This document shows, piece by piece, positions 52,499-61,166 of a stretch of 64,000 nt of DNA (position 1 is its first letter; each line of letters starts with the position of its first letter). This DNA comes from Bryobacteraceae bacterium (GTDB taxonomy: Bacteria; Acidobacteriota; Terriglobia; Bryobacterales; Bryobacteraceae). The notes under the pieces are model-generated. The model was not told the origin of the DNA, did not search any database, and was given only the letters and a program-made list of their open reading frames with translations. The translations under genes were made by a program, and so were the position numbers. The DNA lies in NCBI GenBank assembly GCA_947458745.1, contig CANGYQ010000007.1, positions 124,001 to 188,000 on the forward strand, in the 5' to 3' direction.

Positions 52499-53693
52499 TT
52501 AGCCTTGGGCGTCGCGTACCTGCCCGCCCGCCAGGCCAGCCAAGTGGACCCGATGATTGCACTGCGGGCGGAATAGTTGTGAAAAGCCTGATGTCGTGAA
52601 GGCAGTGATAACCGCATAGGCCACCAGCAGCCCCAGTGCGCCACCGGCCAAGCCCAACAGCAGGCTTTCGAGCGATAGCTCCCGCGCAATGCGTCCCCAG
52701 CCCGCACCCAGTGCGGCGCGAATCGCAAGCTCATCCTGCCGCCCCTCGGCCCGCACCAGCAGCAGATTCGAGATGTTGGCACAGGTGATCAGCAGCACCA
52801 GACCCACGGTGGCCATCAGCAGCCACAACGTCTTGCCCGCGTCGCCCAGCAGATCCTGCTTCAAGCTCCGAAGATTGGGTCCCATGCGGGCATCTTCAAA
52901 CATCTGGGTACTAAATCCCGGCGGCGGCGGAAACAGCTGCATCGACCGTTGCATCAGACGGGCCACTTCGGCATTGGCTTGCTCCAGCGTCACACCGGGC
53001 TTCAGCCGCGCGACGCCTTGATAACTGAAGTTCCCTAACTGGACTTCGGCCCGATTGAAGCGCATCGGGAACAGCAGCGAGAACTTGCGGTCCATGAACT
53101 GAAATCCCTTGGGCAGCACACCCACCACCTCATAGGCGTCACCATCGGCTATGATGCGGCGGCCCAGAACGGCCGGGTCGCCACCAAAGCGGGACCGCCA
53201 GTAGCCATCGGTCAGCATCGCGGTGCGGACCCACTTGGGCTGGTCGTCCGCCTCAGTAAAGGCCCGCCCCAGCGCCGGCTGAACCTTCAAGGCAGGCAGC
53301 AACCGATGCGTGGCTGAAAGCGAGAGCACCTCTTCCGGCTCCGCCAACCCGGTGACGCTGTAGCTGCTCTCGCCCCACATCGCCAGATCCTCAAACACGC
53401 GCCCCCTCTTCGCGATAGGTGAAGTAGAGCGAAGGCCCCATGTTCAGCTCGGCGATGTTGACCCCGGGGGCCGTGTGCCAAAGCGCCACCAACTGCTCCG
53501 GCGGCGCATAGGGCAACGGCTTAAACAAGACGCCTTCGACAATGCTGAAGATCGCCGTATTGGCCCCAATGCCGATGGCCAGCGTCAGCAGGGAAACGGC
53601 CGTAAACATCGGCGACCGCGCCAAGCGCCGCAGCGTGGGCAGTAAAGGACCAAGGATAGATCGCAAACGGGCCTCCGGGAGGGCCGCGCTCAA
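52499..53693 (-). pseudogene. MacB/FtsX-like (ADOP) permease, frameshifted and truncated
   Basis: The 5' part (53391-53693) reads [47 protein letters not shown], then [11 protein letters not shown]. The next part (52499-53398) continues in another frame with [20 protein letters not shown] and through a periplasmic MacB domain to a first FtsX domain (LLMATVGLVLLITCANISNLLLV, IRAALGAGWGRIARELSLES). The frame break is at a run of five C on the plus strand (53402-53406). Removing one restores EEGRVFEDL. The normal 800-residue permease should continue, but the sequence stops after about 380 residues, where an inverted fragment begins. Confidence 0.85.
52502..52576 (+). pseudogene. Inverted C-terminal fragment of a MacB/FtsX-like permease
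   Basis: On the plus strand, GCC at 52502 to TAG at 52576 translates ALGVAYLPARQASQVDPMIA LRAE, the C-terminal signature (ARxASxVDPMxALRxE) of this permease family. The rest of the gene lies on the minus strand next to it. The 3' end has therefore been inverted, with loss of the second half of the gene. Confidence 0.85.
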
Positions 53694-53784
53694 TGGGCCA
53701 CCCGCTGCGACAAACTACGTTCCAGGAGGGGGAAGGTTCACTTATTCTCCACTTCCGCTGGAGCCAAATAAGGGGACCGCGTGG

Positions 53785-55203
53785 CTAGCGGATGCGGTAG
53801 ACGGAGTAGACCGAATTGCGCCACACGGCTGTCTGGCCGGGCAGCTTCGCTTTCGACAGAACCAGATAGTCGATGCCCCGCTGGGCCATCAGCGGCACCC
53901 GGTCCGGAGTGAAGGCAGGCACCAGCATCTCATTCCAACGTCGCCACCATTCGCGTGAATAGACCGGGAAGTAGTTCACCTGCCCGCCCGCTTTCCAATC
54001 GACATAGAGCGCCCGCAGCGCGCGAGCCCGAAAGACACCCGGGGCCAAGCGGCGGCCCTCTTCCGGAAACAGGAACACGGCCTCGGAAGGGGTCGATTGG
54101 CGGGCCCATTGCGTCAGTTCGCGTAAGGCGGGCGTCTCGATCGGCGCGGGCAGCTTCTGGACGCAGGCCGGATAGAGCGCAATCGCCAACCAGACCACCC
54201 GCTCCCAACCGCGGGTACGGTACGCCGCGATGCCCGCCAGAATCACGCCGAACAAAATGCAGTAGAGCAACGCCCGCATCGGTTGCAGTTGCGGCATCAG
54301 CGCCCAGCGAAGTTTCTCCAGAAGCACGTAGGAGGCGGGAATCGTCAACACACCAATCGCCACCATCAGGCCCATCAGCCGCCGCAGTGGGAACTCCGGA
54401 CCGATCCGCCACAGCGCCGTGAGACAAACCAGCAAGGCCACCGGATAGTGCCACGCATACTGGGCACCCCACGCCGAGACCCAGTTGTAGCTGGCCCGCA
54501 TCATCTGCAGCTGCGCATGATCCTCCGCCAACCGGCTGAACAGATTCTGGTGCTCCTGGATCCCCACCTGTTGAGAGGCGAGCAGGACCAGCAACCCCCC
54601 GGCGGCCACCAGCGGCAGCCAGAGCTTCAGCCGTCGCGCAAACACCAGCGCGGCCAGCCAGAACGGCCACACCGCCGGCGCGTGATAGAGCACCGCCAGT
54701 CCGCCCATTGCGCCTGCCGCCAGCCAGCGCCCCTGCGCTGCCAGCCCCATGGAGAACAACAGTAGGCCAATGGCATAGCCGCGCGGCACCGGCTCATATT
54801 CAACGGCCAGCACAGCCGGCCCCATGATCGTCGCTCCGGCACCGGAGATCGCCGCCACCAACAGCGCCGCCCAATCGGGCAACTTTGCCGCCCGCGCCAT
54901 CAGGAAGACTCCCAGCAGCCCCAGGGCGCGGAACAGCAACTGCTGCCCGTGGAGAATCCACTCAAAATCAGCCCCAGTCAGCCGCTTCAAACCCAGCGAG
55001 ACTTCGTCGTAGATGGTGAACGTCAGGTGAGCACCGGTGGTGAGCAAATCCTGAGCCAACGCCGCGGGATCGTAAAGGTGTTCAAAAACCGGGACGTAGA
55101 TCTGCGTATCCGACTGCAGATACGTGTGCCCTGGTACGAAGAAGAATTGCAGCAGAGTGAGGGCGGCGATGGCCGCCGAAATCACCAGATAGCGCAGGGT
55201 CAT
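53785..55203 (-). CDS. Polytopic membrane protein, GT-C glycosyltransferase-like
   Basis: 472 residues with about ten membrane helices in the first 340 residues and a soluble C-terminus (LRELTQWARQSTPSEAVFLF, RALYVDWKAGGQVNYFPVYS, RWNEMLVP). The order of features (early DTQIYVP loop, many helices, C-terminal globular part) is like lipid-linked sugar GT-C enzymes, but no DxD motif is certain. It may act in lipid-linked glycan or surface lipid assembly. A TPR gene overlaps upstream in the same direction. Confidence 0.65.
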   Translation of the reverse strand: MTLRYLVISAAIAALTLLQFFFVPGHTYLQSDTQIYVPVFEHLYDPAALAQDLLTTGAHLTFTIYDEVSLGLKRLTGADFEWILHGQQLLFRALGLLGVFLMARAAKLPDWAALLVAAISGAGATIMGPAVLAVEYEPVPRGYAIGLLLFSMGLAAQGRWLAAGAMGGLAVLYHAPAVWPFWLAALVFARRLKLWLPLVAAGGLLVLLASQQVGIQEHQNLFSRLAEDHAQLQMMRASYNWVSAWGAQYAWHYPVALLVCLTALWRIGPEFPLRRLMGLMVAIGVLTIPASYVLLEKLRWALMPQLQPMRALLYCILFGVILAGIAAYRTRGWERVVWLAIALYPACVQKLPAPIETPALRELTQWARQSTPSEAVFLFPEEGRRLAPGVFRARALRALYVDWKAGGQVNYFPVYSREWWRRWNEMLVPAFTPDRVPLMAQRGIDYLVLSKAKLPGQTAVWRNSVYSVYRIR

Positions 55204-55219
55204 CCGGGAAGCGACGATT

Positions 55220-55897
55220 CTATTGGACGGGCGTCTTTTCCAACTGCTGCTTGGCCCACAGGCGGTGAGGGTTTAGCTCCAGCGAGCGTTGGAAGGCTTT
55301 GCGGGCGTCGGCATGACGGTTCAACTTACGCAACACCACGCCCAACCACAGGTGGATTTCGGCCGACTTGGGATTCAGCTTGAGGGCCTTCTCTAGATCC
55401 GCCAGCGCCTTGTCCGCACCGCCGCCAAACTGGGCTGGCAGGTAATAGTTGCCAACGCCATGGCTCATCCAGGCTTCCGCCGACTTGGGGTCCAGTTCCA
55501 GTGCCTTGTTCACCGCTTCCAGCGCACACTTGCCGTACTTGATGCCGGCCAGAACGTTCGCGGGAATCACTTGGCCGCACAGCGCTCCTAGGATGCGATG
55601 ATACTCGGCTTTCTTGGGGTCCAGTTGCGCAGCGCGCTCGGCGGCCTTGATGCCGGATTCGGCGGCCCGCGCGGCCCCGTCCTTGTCCCGAAGCTCCAGC
55701 GCCACTTCCGAGAGATACGACTCCGCCACCGCCAGCGCATATTGAGCACCGGCATCGTTGGAGCCCCGAGTGGCCGCCGCGGCCAGGGAGGGGATCAGTT
55801 TTTCAATCGCCGCCCGGTTCTGGGCGTCGCGAGCTTTTTCCAGGTCCCCAGACGCGGCCAGCGCGGTGGCGGCCAGAAGTGGCATGAAGACGCGCAT
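55220..55897 (-). CDS. Secreted TPR protein
   Basis: 225 residues from the ATG at 55897 (signal MRVFMPLLAATALAASG). TPR units: ARDAQNRAAIEKLIPSLAAA, AAESGIKAAERAAQLDPKKA and ADLEKALKLNPKSAEIHLW, and a final ADARKAFQRSLELNPHRL. Repeats (AQLDPKKAE, LELDPKSAE, LKLNPKSAE) are nearly identical at their helix ends, suggesting recent duplication. It is likely periplasmic and 16 bp upstream of the membrane protein gene. Confidence 0.78.
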   Translation of the reverse strand: MRVFMPLLAATALAASGDLEKARDAQNRAAIEKLIPSLAAAATRGSNDAGAQYALAVAESYLSEVALELRDKDGAARAAESGIKAAERAAQLDPKKAEYHRILGALCGQVIPANVLAGIKYGKCALEAVNKALELDPKSAEAWMSHGVGNYYLPAQFGGGADKALADLEKALKLNPKSAEIHLWLGVVLRKLNRHADARKAFQRSLELNPHRLWAKQQLEKTPVQ

Positions 55898-55941
55898 CAG
55901 ATTTTCCTCTTCATCTCTCTGTCTAGTGTAAACGCGCCGCT

Positions 55942-57147
55942 CTAAAGCGTCGCAACCTTGCGATGCCCCAGCAGGAACCACAGCCCGACGCAGACCAGCA
56001 CCGCTCCGTTTAGCCCCAGGGCCACCGGAGCGGTCATATAAGGAATCAACGACCCGGTCGCCAGCGAGCCCATCGGCATGCCACCACGGAAAGCCATATT
56101 GTAAATGCTCATCACTCGGCCGCGAATATTGTCCGGCGTGATCAACTGCACCAGCGAACTGATCAACGCAAAGCACATAATCAGCGCCGCCCCCGCCACA
56201 AATACCAAAGCCGCCGTCACCCAAAGGTTGGTGGAAAACGAGAAGCCCAAAATGATCAAACCCAGCAGGGTCATGATCGTCAACGCCGCCCGGCCCTTCT
56301 TCGGCATCTGGCTCGTAGAGGCCACCAGCAGAGCTCCGCAAATCGAGCCCACGCCCGAAATACTCAGCAGCATCGAGAACGTATCAGAGTTGCCATGCAG
56401 CACTTCCTTGGTCACCACCGGGAGGAAGATCACCAGCGGAATCGACAGCATCGTCATCAGGAAAGCAATCACGATCAACGCCGTCATCGCGCTCTGCTGA
56501 CGGACAAAGTTGAGACCGGACTTGATCCCTTCCAGAATCGTGCCGCCACTGCTGGTTGGCGTGAAGCGCGGTTTCACAAACCACAAGGAAATGATAACGG
56601 CGATATAGGAAAAGCCGTTCAGCGTGAAACACCATTGCGCGCCCAGCGAATGCAGGGTAAGCCCCGCCAGTACCGGGCCGATCACCCGGGCCAGATTGAA
56701 CTGGATGGAGTTCAACGCAATCGCGTTGGGAAGGTCTTCGCGCGCCACCAGCGAAGGCACCAGCGCCTGATACGCCGGTCCGCCAAACGCCTGCGCCACG
56801 CCCACAATGAACGACAGCGTCAGAATGTGCCAGATCAGCACCAGCTTGAACGCAAATAGCGCCGCCAGCGTAAAGGCGCACAGCAACTGGACAATTTGTG
56901 AACCGATCAGCAGCAGCCGGCGATCATAGCGATCTGCGATGACGCCCCCCACCAGGGAGAGCAGGAAGATCGGGATCTGCCCCAGAAACGCATCCAGGCC
57001 CAAGTAGAACGGCGAGCCGGAGATCTCCAGCACCAGCCAGTTCTGCGCGGTCGACTGCATCAGCGTCCCTATGGAGGACGTGCACGCACCGGCCCACATC
57101 AGCAAGAACTCGCGAGACTCGAAGGCCTTAAAGGTGCGTTTGAACAT
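55942..57147 (-). CDS. MFS transporter, EntS/MFS_3-like exporter
   Basis: 401 residues from the ATG at 57147 (TTG 57159 is an alternative). Twelve membrane helices. Typical MFS_3 features: [60 protein letters not shown] (motif A-like GxxADRxDRR), and a central loop at about 195-205. EntS-type proteins export siderophores and drugs. No siderophore genes are near, so the substrate is unknown. Confidence 0.88.
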   Translation of the reverse strand: MFKRTFKAFESREFLLMWAGACTSSIGTLMQSTAQNWLVLEISGSPFYLGLDAFLGQIPIFLLSLVGGVIADRYDRRLLLIGSQIVQLLCAFTLAALFAFKLVLIWHILTLSFIVGVAQAFGGPAYQALVPSLVAREDLPNAIALNSIQFNLARVIGPVLAGLTLHSLGAQWCFTLNGFSYIAVIISLWFVKPRFTPTSSGGTILEGIKSGLNFVRQQSAMTALIVIAFLMTMLSIPLVIFLPVVTKEVLHGNSDTFSMLLSISGVGSICGALLVASTSQMPKKGRAALTIMTLLGLIILGFSFSTNLWVTAALVFVAGAALIMCFALISSLVQLITPDNIRGRVMSIYNMAFRGGMPMGSLATGSLIPYMTAPVALGLNGAVLVCVGLWFLLGHRKVATL

Positions 57148-57237
57148 CGAGAGAGTCAAAAAAGACAGGATCGGCAGCGGGCTTTTCTGGCAGCTCGATC
57201 AACGATGCTCCAGCCCGCTTGCAATCCTGGCCGCCAC

Positions 57238-57615
57238 CTAAGGCAGCGGCTTCTCCCGATGGATCAGGTGGCAGATATTGCCGTCGCAGTCCGTGAAGAA
57301 CACGAGGCGATTGCCCTGGTTGGTGAACGGTTCACCCAGAAAGTTCACCTTCTGCCCCTGCAACTGCGCGTACGCCGCATCGAAGTCATCGGGAATGATA
57401 GCCAGATGGCGGATGCCCGCCGTCTTCATCTCATTCACCGGGCGGTCGCCCCCGTCAGAGGGAATGATCTCCAGCATGGAACCGTTGGCGGCCTTCACAA
57501 AGAAGTTGCCGGCGTAGGTGAAGTTGATGTGGAAGCCCAGGTGGTCAACGTACCAGTGGGCCAGCTTTTCCGGGTCCGGAGAAGCGATGGCGGTGTGTTC
57601 AATTCCTTGAAACAT
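57238..57615 (-). CDS. VOC (glyoxalase/dioxygenase) superfamily protein
   Basis: 125 residues with two beta-alpha-beta-beta-beta units: [28 protein letters not shown] at the start and [22 protein letters not shown] in the second half, ending [16 protein letters not shown]. Likely metal ligands are His7, Glu at about 50 (MLEIIP), His69 and Glu or His near the end. It belongs to the glyoxalase/bleomycin-resistance group. Substrate unknown. Confidence 0.82.
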   Translation of the reverse strand: MFQGIEHTAIASPDPEKLAHWYVDHLGFHINFTYAGNFFVKAANGSMLEIIPSDGGDRPVNEMKTAGIRHLAIIPDDFDAAYAQLQGQKVNFLGEPFTNQGNRLVFFTDCDGNICHLIHREKPLP

Positions 57616-57675
57616 GGGTCTAACCCGAGTGTAGCAGGGCCCCGGGCGAGTGGCCGTCGTGCTGACGGCAACTTT

Positions 57676-58137
57676 TTAAAAGACCGAAAAACAGAAGACC
57701 TGATTGCTGCCTTCCGGGCTGAGGCAATACTCGCCGATGTCGCAAAACTCCTGCGCCTCCAGCTTGAACAGCCGCTCGCTCAGCTTCACCACACTGATGC
57801 GGATGGGGCGCAACGAGTTGCGTTTGACCACGCGCGGGATCAGCACCTCACGGCGTCCGCCGCGGGCGTCGAACTTGTAGAGCGCGATGCGGTCCGGGTC
57901 GATCTTGTCGGCCTTCAACAGCATGATCGGCTCGGCCAGCGGAGTCTTCGCCTGGGCCGTCGCACCGCTCACCGCGTAGAGCGTGTCGTCCTTTTTCTTC
58001 TCTTCCGACGCCGTGCTGGAGTCCATTTCCACCAGCTTGTTGGCGTGGAGCAGATAAGGAACGTCCGCCTTGGGCGGAACCGGGCCCGTGTACTTGGCCG
58101 CCTGGGCCAGCAGCAGAATCGACAGTACGGCAGTCAT
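57676..58137 (-). CDS. Hypothetical exported protein, 153 aa
   Basis: A short signal-like N-terminus ([17 protein letters not shown]) is followed by a beta-rich region with [37 protein letters not shown] and [20 protein letters not shown]. The C-terminal two Cys (CDIGEYC) could form a disulfide. No family recognised; possibly periplasmic. Overlaps nothing and is divergent from the peptidyl-prolyl isomerase. Confidence 0.55.
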   Translation of the reverse strand: MTAVLSILLLAQAAKYTGPVPPKADVPYLLHANKLVEMDSSTASEEKKKDDTLYAVSGATAQAKTPLAEPIMLLKADKIDPDRIALYKFDARGGRREVLIPRVVKRNSLRPIRISVVKLSERLFKLEAQEFCDIGEYCLSPEGSNQVFCFSVF

Positions 58138-58179
58138 CAGCTACTAGAGTACCGCCAGCCGCCAGCCTACACTGGAGGT

Positions 58180-58665
58180 ATGACCAAACAGTACCCGGCC
58201 GCCCCGGCCATGTCGATCGATGTCAGCAAAAAGTACACCGCGACCCTTGAATTGACCCGCGGCACCATCGTTTGCGAGCTCTTTGCCGAGGCTGCCCCGA
58301 ACACCGTCAACAACTTTGTGTTCCTGGCCCAGGACGGCTTTTACGACGGCACCACCTTCCACCGCGTCATCGCGGACTTCATGATCCAGGGCGGCGACCC
58401 CACCGCCTCCGGCCGCGGCGGCCCGGGCTACAAGTTCGCCGACGAGTGCCGCCTGCCCGGCACCAAGAAGCATCAAGTCGGCTCACTGTCGATGGCCAAT
58501 GCCGGCCCTGACACCAACGGCAGCCAGTTCTTCATCACCCACATCGCCACCGATTGGCTGAACGGCAAGCACACCGTGTTCGGCCAGGTCACCGCCGGCC
58601 AGGATGTCGTCAACGCCACCCAGCAGGGCGACACGTTGAAGAAGGTCACGATCACTGAAGCCTAA
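58180..58665 (+). CDS. Cyclophilin-type peptidyl-prolyl isomerase
   Basis: 161 residues from the ATG at 58180, preceded by CTGGAGG. Cyclophilin core: [60 protein letters not shown] (catalytic Arg and FMxQGGD), [20 protein letters not shown] and [13 protein letters not shown]. It catalyses X-Pro cis-trans isomerisation. It has no signal peptide and so is cytoplasmic. Confidence 0.95.
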   Translation: MTKQYPAAPAMSIDVSKKYTATLELTRGTIVCELFAEAAPNTVNNFVFLAQDGFYDGTTFHRVIADFMIQGGDPTASGRGGPGYKFADECRLPGTKKHQVGSLSMANAGPDTNGSQFFITHIATDWLNGKHTVFGQVTAGQDVVNATQQGDTLKKVTITEA

Positions 58666-58674
58666 AGTGCAGTT

Positions 58675-58732
58675 GTGGCGCAGGCCGTCAGGTGGCGCAG
58701 GCTGTCAGCCTGCAGCGGGACTTCAGTCCCGC
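58675..58732. repeat. Tandem 17-bp repeat and two perfect hairpins (REP-like element)
   Basis: GTGGCGCAGGCYGTCAG occurs twice head to tail (58675-58691 and 58692-58708). Two palindromes follow: GCAGGCTG-T-CAGCCTGC (58697-58713) and GCGGGACT-TC-AGTCCCGC (58715-58732). The layout is typical of dispersed palindromic intergenic repeats and sits between the cyclophilin and GNAT genes. It may also end the cyclophilin transcript. Confidence 0.7.
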
Positions 58733-58751
58733 CGCGCGGGAGCATCCGCCC

Positions 58752-59417
58752 ATGCCCACTGAGTCCGTACTGCGTCCCATGAGGGAAGCCGACATTCCGG
58801 CGGGGCTGGCCTTGTGCCGCGCCGCCGGGTGGAATCAGTTGGAGGCGGACTGGCGGCGCATTCTCCAACAGGGTGACGCAACGGTGGCCGAGCAAGATGG
58901 CATCGTCATCGGCAGCGTCGCCGTGCTGCATTACCCGCAATGGGATTGGGTGGCGATGCTGCTGGTCTCCCCGGACGCCCGAGGCCGAGGCGTGGGCACG
59001 CTGTTGCTCTCTCATGCTCTTTCGGCCAGCGGTCGAGTGGTCGGCCTGGACGCCACGCCCGAAGGCCGCCGCGTCTACTTGAAGCACGGCTTCGTCGACG
59101 ACTTCGAAATTCGCCGCCTGGAAGGCATCACCCCCGGTGGCGCCACGGGTGAACTTCCGCCGATGCGCTCCGGGTACCTGGCCCAGCACATCGGCCCGGT
59201 GATCGCGCCCGATGACGAAACCGCCTGGACCATGCTCCGCTCCGTCCCCAGCGGCCAGCGCGTCTTCCTGGATGTCCCGGTGGTCCACACCGACTGGCTG
59301 GACTCGTTGCGTGGCATCGGCTTTCAAGAACGCCGCCGCCTTATCCGCATGTGGCGCCCCGCCCCGCCCGATGAGGCGGAGATCCCGCACGCGATTGAGG
59401 GTCCGGAGTTTGGGTGA
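58752..59417 (+). CDS. GNAT-family N-acetyltransferase
   Basis: 221 residues from the ATG at 58752 (open frame extends upstream to 58692, through the repeat element). The acetyl-CoA site MLLVSPDARGRGVGTLLLSHAL (V-x-P-x-x-R-G-x-G) marks a GNAT fold at residues 77-98; preceding strand VIGSVAVLHYPQWDWV. The second half (VIAPDDETAWTMLRSVPSGQ, VHTDWLDSLRGIGFQERRRL) suggests a two-domain enzyme. The acetylated target is unknown. Confidence 0.82.
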   Translation: MPTESVLRPMREADIPAGLALCRAAGWNQLEADWRRILQQGDATVAEQDGIVIGSVAVLHYPQWDWVAMLLVSPDARGRGVGTLLLSHALSASGRVVGLDATPEGRRVYLKHGFVDDFEIRRLEGITPGGATGELPPMRSGYLAQHIGPVIAPDDETAWTMLRSVPSGQRVFLDVPVVHTDWLDSLRGIGFQERRRLIRMWRPAPPDEAEIPHAIEGPEFG

Positions 59418-59447
59418 CCGTAGCGCTAGATAGGCGAGAATATTTAT

Positions 59448-59459
59448 TTGACATGTCAA
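59448..59459. promoter_or_regulatory. MarR operator/promoter upstream of marR gene
   Basis: TTGACATGTCAA is a perfect 12-bp palindrome 24 bp upstream of the GTG start. Its first half doubles as a TTGACA -35 element; a weak TAGTCT -10 lies 17 bp downstream (59471-59476), which places the start site near the GTG. Binding here would block transcription, fitting autorepression by the MarR-family protein. Confidence 0.65.
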
Positions 59460-59482
59460 TCATTGTCAGGTAGTCTATCTCC

Positions 59483-59944
59483 GTGGGCCTCCTCCAAGAG
59501 ATCAAACAAACCAAACCGTTTGCCTCTCGCGAACAGGAGGCAGTTCTGGCCATCTTGAAGACCGCCGATGACTTGCGCCGCCGGATTGCGGGGCCGGTGG
59601 AGAGCCGGGGGTTGTCGCTGGAGCAGTACAACATCCTCCGGATCTTGCGTGGCGCGGGAACCGCCGGACTTCCGACGCTGGAAGTAGCCGCCCGCATGAT
59701 TGAACGGACCCCCGCCATTACCCGGCTGATGGACAAGCTGGAACAAAAGGGTTTTGTCGACCGGGAACGCTGCCCCACGGACCGCCGCCAGGTCTTCTGC
59801 CGGATCACCCCGGCGGCGCTGGCGCTGTTGACCGAGATGGATTCCGCCGTCATCGGCCTGGACAGCCAAACCATCCAGCTACCGGAAGTTGAGCTGGAGC
59901 AGTTGCTGAAAATTTTGCAGAACATTCGCGAATCGCTGACGTAG
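59483..59944 (+). CDS. MarR-family transcriptional regulator
   Basis: 153 residues with GTG start. A winged helix-turn-helix: SLEQYNILRILRGAGTAGLP, TLEVAARMIERTPAITRLMD, KLEQKGFVDRERCPTDRRQV (wing). It would repress by binding palindromic sites such as the one in front of its own gene. It is followed by a SnoaL-like and a YceI gene, with a matching site in front of the second gene, so all three are probably one regulon. Confidence 0.9.
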   Translation: MGLLQEIKQTKPFASREQEAVLAILKTADDLRRRIAGPVESRGLSLEQYNILRILRGAGTAGLPTLEVAARMIERTPAITRLMDKLEQKGFVDRERCPTDRRQVFCRITPAALALLTEMDSAVIGLDSQTIQLPEVELEQLLKILQNIRESLT

Positions 59945-59962
59945 CCTTCGCGCATCAATTAG

Positions 59963-59974
59963 TTGACATGTTAA
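59963..59974. promoter_or_regulatory. Second MarR-type site upstream of the SnoaL-like gene
   Basis: TTGACATGTTAA matches the marR palindrome except at one position (T for C), 9 bp before ATG 59983. This implies that the MarR protein also controls the downstream SnoaL-like gene. Confidence 0.6.
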
Positions 59975-60037
59975 ACATTGCCATGAAGGATAAACAAAAT
60001 TAGCAATATCGCTGAACTGAATGCTGAACTGGACCGC

Positions 60038-60355
60038 ATGGTGCTGTCCGGCCAAGCCATGGAAGCCTTTGAGAAGTTCTACACCGAAGATCTGGTGATG
60101 CAGGAGAACACCGCGCCGCCCACCGTCGGCAAGGCGGCCAATCGGGAGCGGGAAATCGCCTTCTTCTCCTCGATCGAGCAGTTCCACGGCGCCCAGGTGC
60201 TGTCCACCGGCGCGGGCGACAACGTGTCGTTCACCGAAGTGGAAATGGAAGTCACCTTCAAGGGCGGCCCCCGCGTCACGATGACCCAGGTGGCCGTGCG
60301 CCGTTGGAAAGACGGACAGATCTACCACGAGCGTTTTTACTACTCGAAGGGCTAA
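60038..60355 (+). CDS. SnoaL-like/nuclear-transport-factor-2-fold protein, N-terminus frameshifted
   Basis: 105 residues from the internal ATG at 60038: VLSGQAMEAFEKFYTEDLVM, FFSSIEQFHGAQVLSTGAG, then EVEMEVTFKGGPRVTMTQV and RRWKDGQIYHERFYYSKG, a SnoaL-type ketosteroid-isomerase-like fold. The frame continues upstream with SNIAELNAELDRMVLSG, but the natural ATG at 59983 (MKDKQN) is in another frame. Removing one T at 60000-60001 joins them. A single-base insertion is the simplest explanation. Confidence 0.78.
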   Translation: MVLSGQAMEAFEKFYTEDLVMQENTAPPTVGKAANREREIAFFSSIEQFHGAQVLSTGAGDNVSFTEVEMEVTFKGGPRVTMTQVAVRRWKDGQIYHERFYYSKG

Positions 60356-60497
60356 CGACGTCTCGGAAGACCGCTTGCTGGCGCGCGCGGCTCTTTAGCA
60401 TCAGTAGGTTACCGAGCCGTCACCGCCAGGGAGCGGATTTTCTACCGCCCTGCTAACCTAATCACCCCAATCTACGTCTACAAATAGGAGATACCCG

Positions 60498-61076
60498 ATG
60501 AAGAAGCTACTCTTTTTCCCCCTCGCGGCCTTGGCCGCTCTCGGTCAGACCAGCTATGACATTGATGGTGCGCATTCAGCGGCCCAGTTTTCCGTCACCC
60601 ACATGATGGTTTCCAAGGTCCGCGGTTCGCTGGGCCAAGTGTCCGGCACGGCGGTGTTTGACCCGAAGAACCTGGCCGCCAGCAAGGTGAACGCGACAGT
60701 GGACGTCGCCGCCATCAACACCGGCCAACCCAAGCGCGACGGCCACCTGAAGAGCCCCGACTTTTTCGATGTGGAAAAGTTCCCCAAGCTGACCTTTGAA
60801 AGCACCAAGTGGTGGAAGGAAGGCGACAAAGTGAAGGTGGCCGGCAACCTGACCCTGCGCGGCGTCACCAAGCCCGTGGTGCTGGACGCGGAAATCTCCA
60901 CGCCGCTGGCGGGCCCCAACGGCTCCAGCCGGATCGGTGCGCAGATCACGACCAAGATCAACCGCAAGGACTTCGGCGTCAACTGGAGCAAGTCAATGGA
61001 CGGCGGCGGCGTGGTGGTGTCGGACGAAGTAGCCGTGACCCTCGACATCGAGGCGACGTCGAAGGCCACCAAGTAA
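60498..61076 (+). CDS. YceI-family protein
   Basis: 192 residues with a signal peptide (KKLLFFPLAALAALGQTSY). The YceI lipocalin-like barrel shows YDIDGAHSAAQFSVTHMMVS, SPDFFDVEKFPKLTFEST, and VAGNLTLRGVTKPVVLDAEI. YceI proteins bind polyisoprenoid-type lipids in the periplasm and are often induced by stress. It is third in the MarR-SnoaL-YceI cluster, although 142 bp separate it from the SnoaL-like gene. Confidence 0.9.
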   Translation: MKKLLFFPLAALAALGQTSYDIDGAHSAAQFSVTHMMVSKVRGSLGQVSGTAVFDPKNLAASKVNATVDVAAINTGQPKRDGHLKSPDFFDVEKFPKLTFESTKWWKEGDKVKVAGNLTLRGVTKPVVLDAEISTPLAGPNGSSRIGAQITTKINRKDFGVNWSKSMDGGGVVVSDEVAVTLDIEATSKATK

Positions 61077-61105
61077 GCTCGCTACACCTCCAACGCAGTT
61101 ACCGG

Positions 61106-61134
61106 AGCGCCGCCCCTTGAGCGGCGCTGTTTTG
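61106..61134 (+). terminator. Rho-independent terminator after yceI
   Basis: AGCGCCGC (61106-61113) and GCGGCGCT (61121-61128) form a perfect 8-bp stem with a 7-nt loop, followed by GTTTTG. This is the best intrinsic terminator in the window. Confidence 0.8.
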
Positions 61135-61166
61135 TCGTGGCTGGAAGATGCAATCAGGGCTGAGGG

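Noticed and set aside
55898-56341. N-terminal extension of the secreted TPR gene
   Set aside because: This stretch is the out-of-frame shadow of the MFS gene; the signal peptide starts at 55897.
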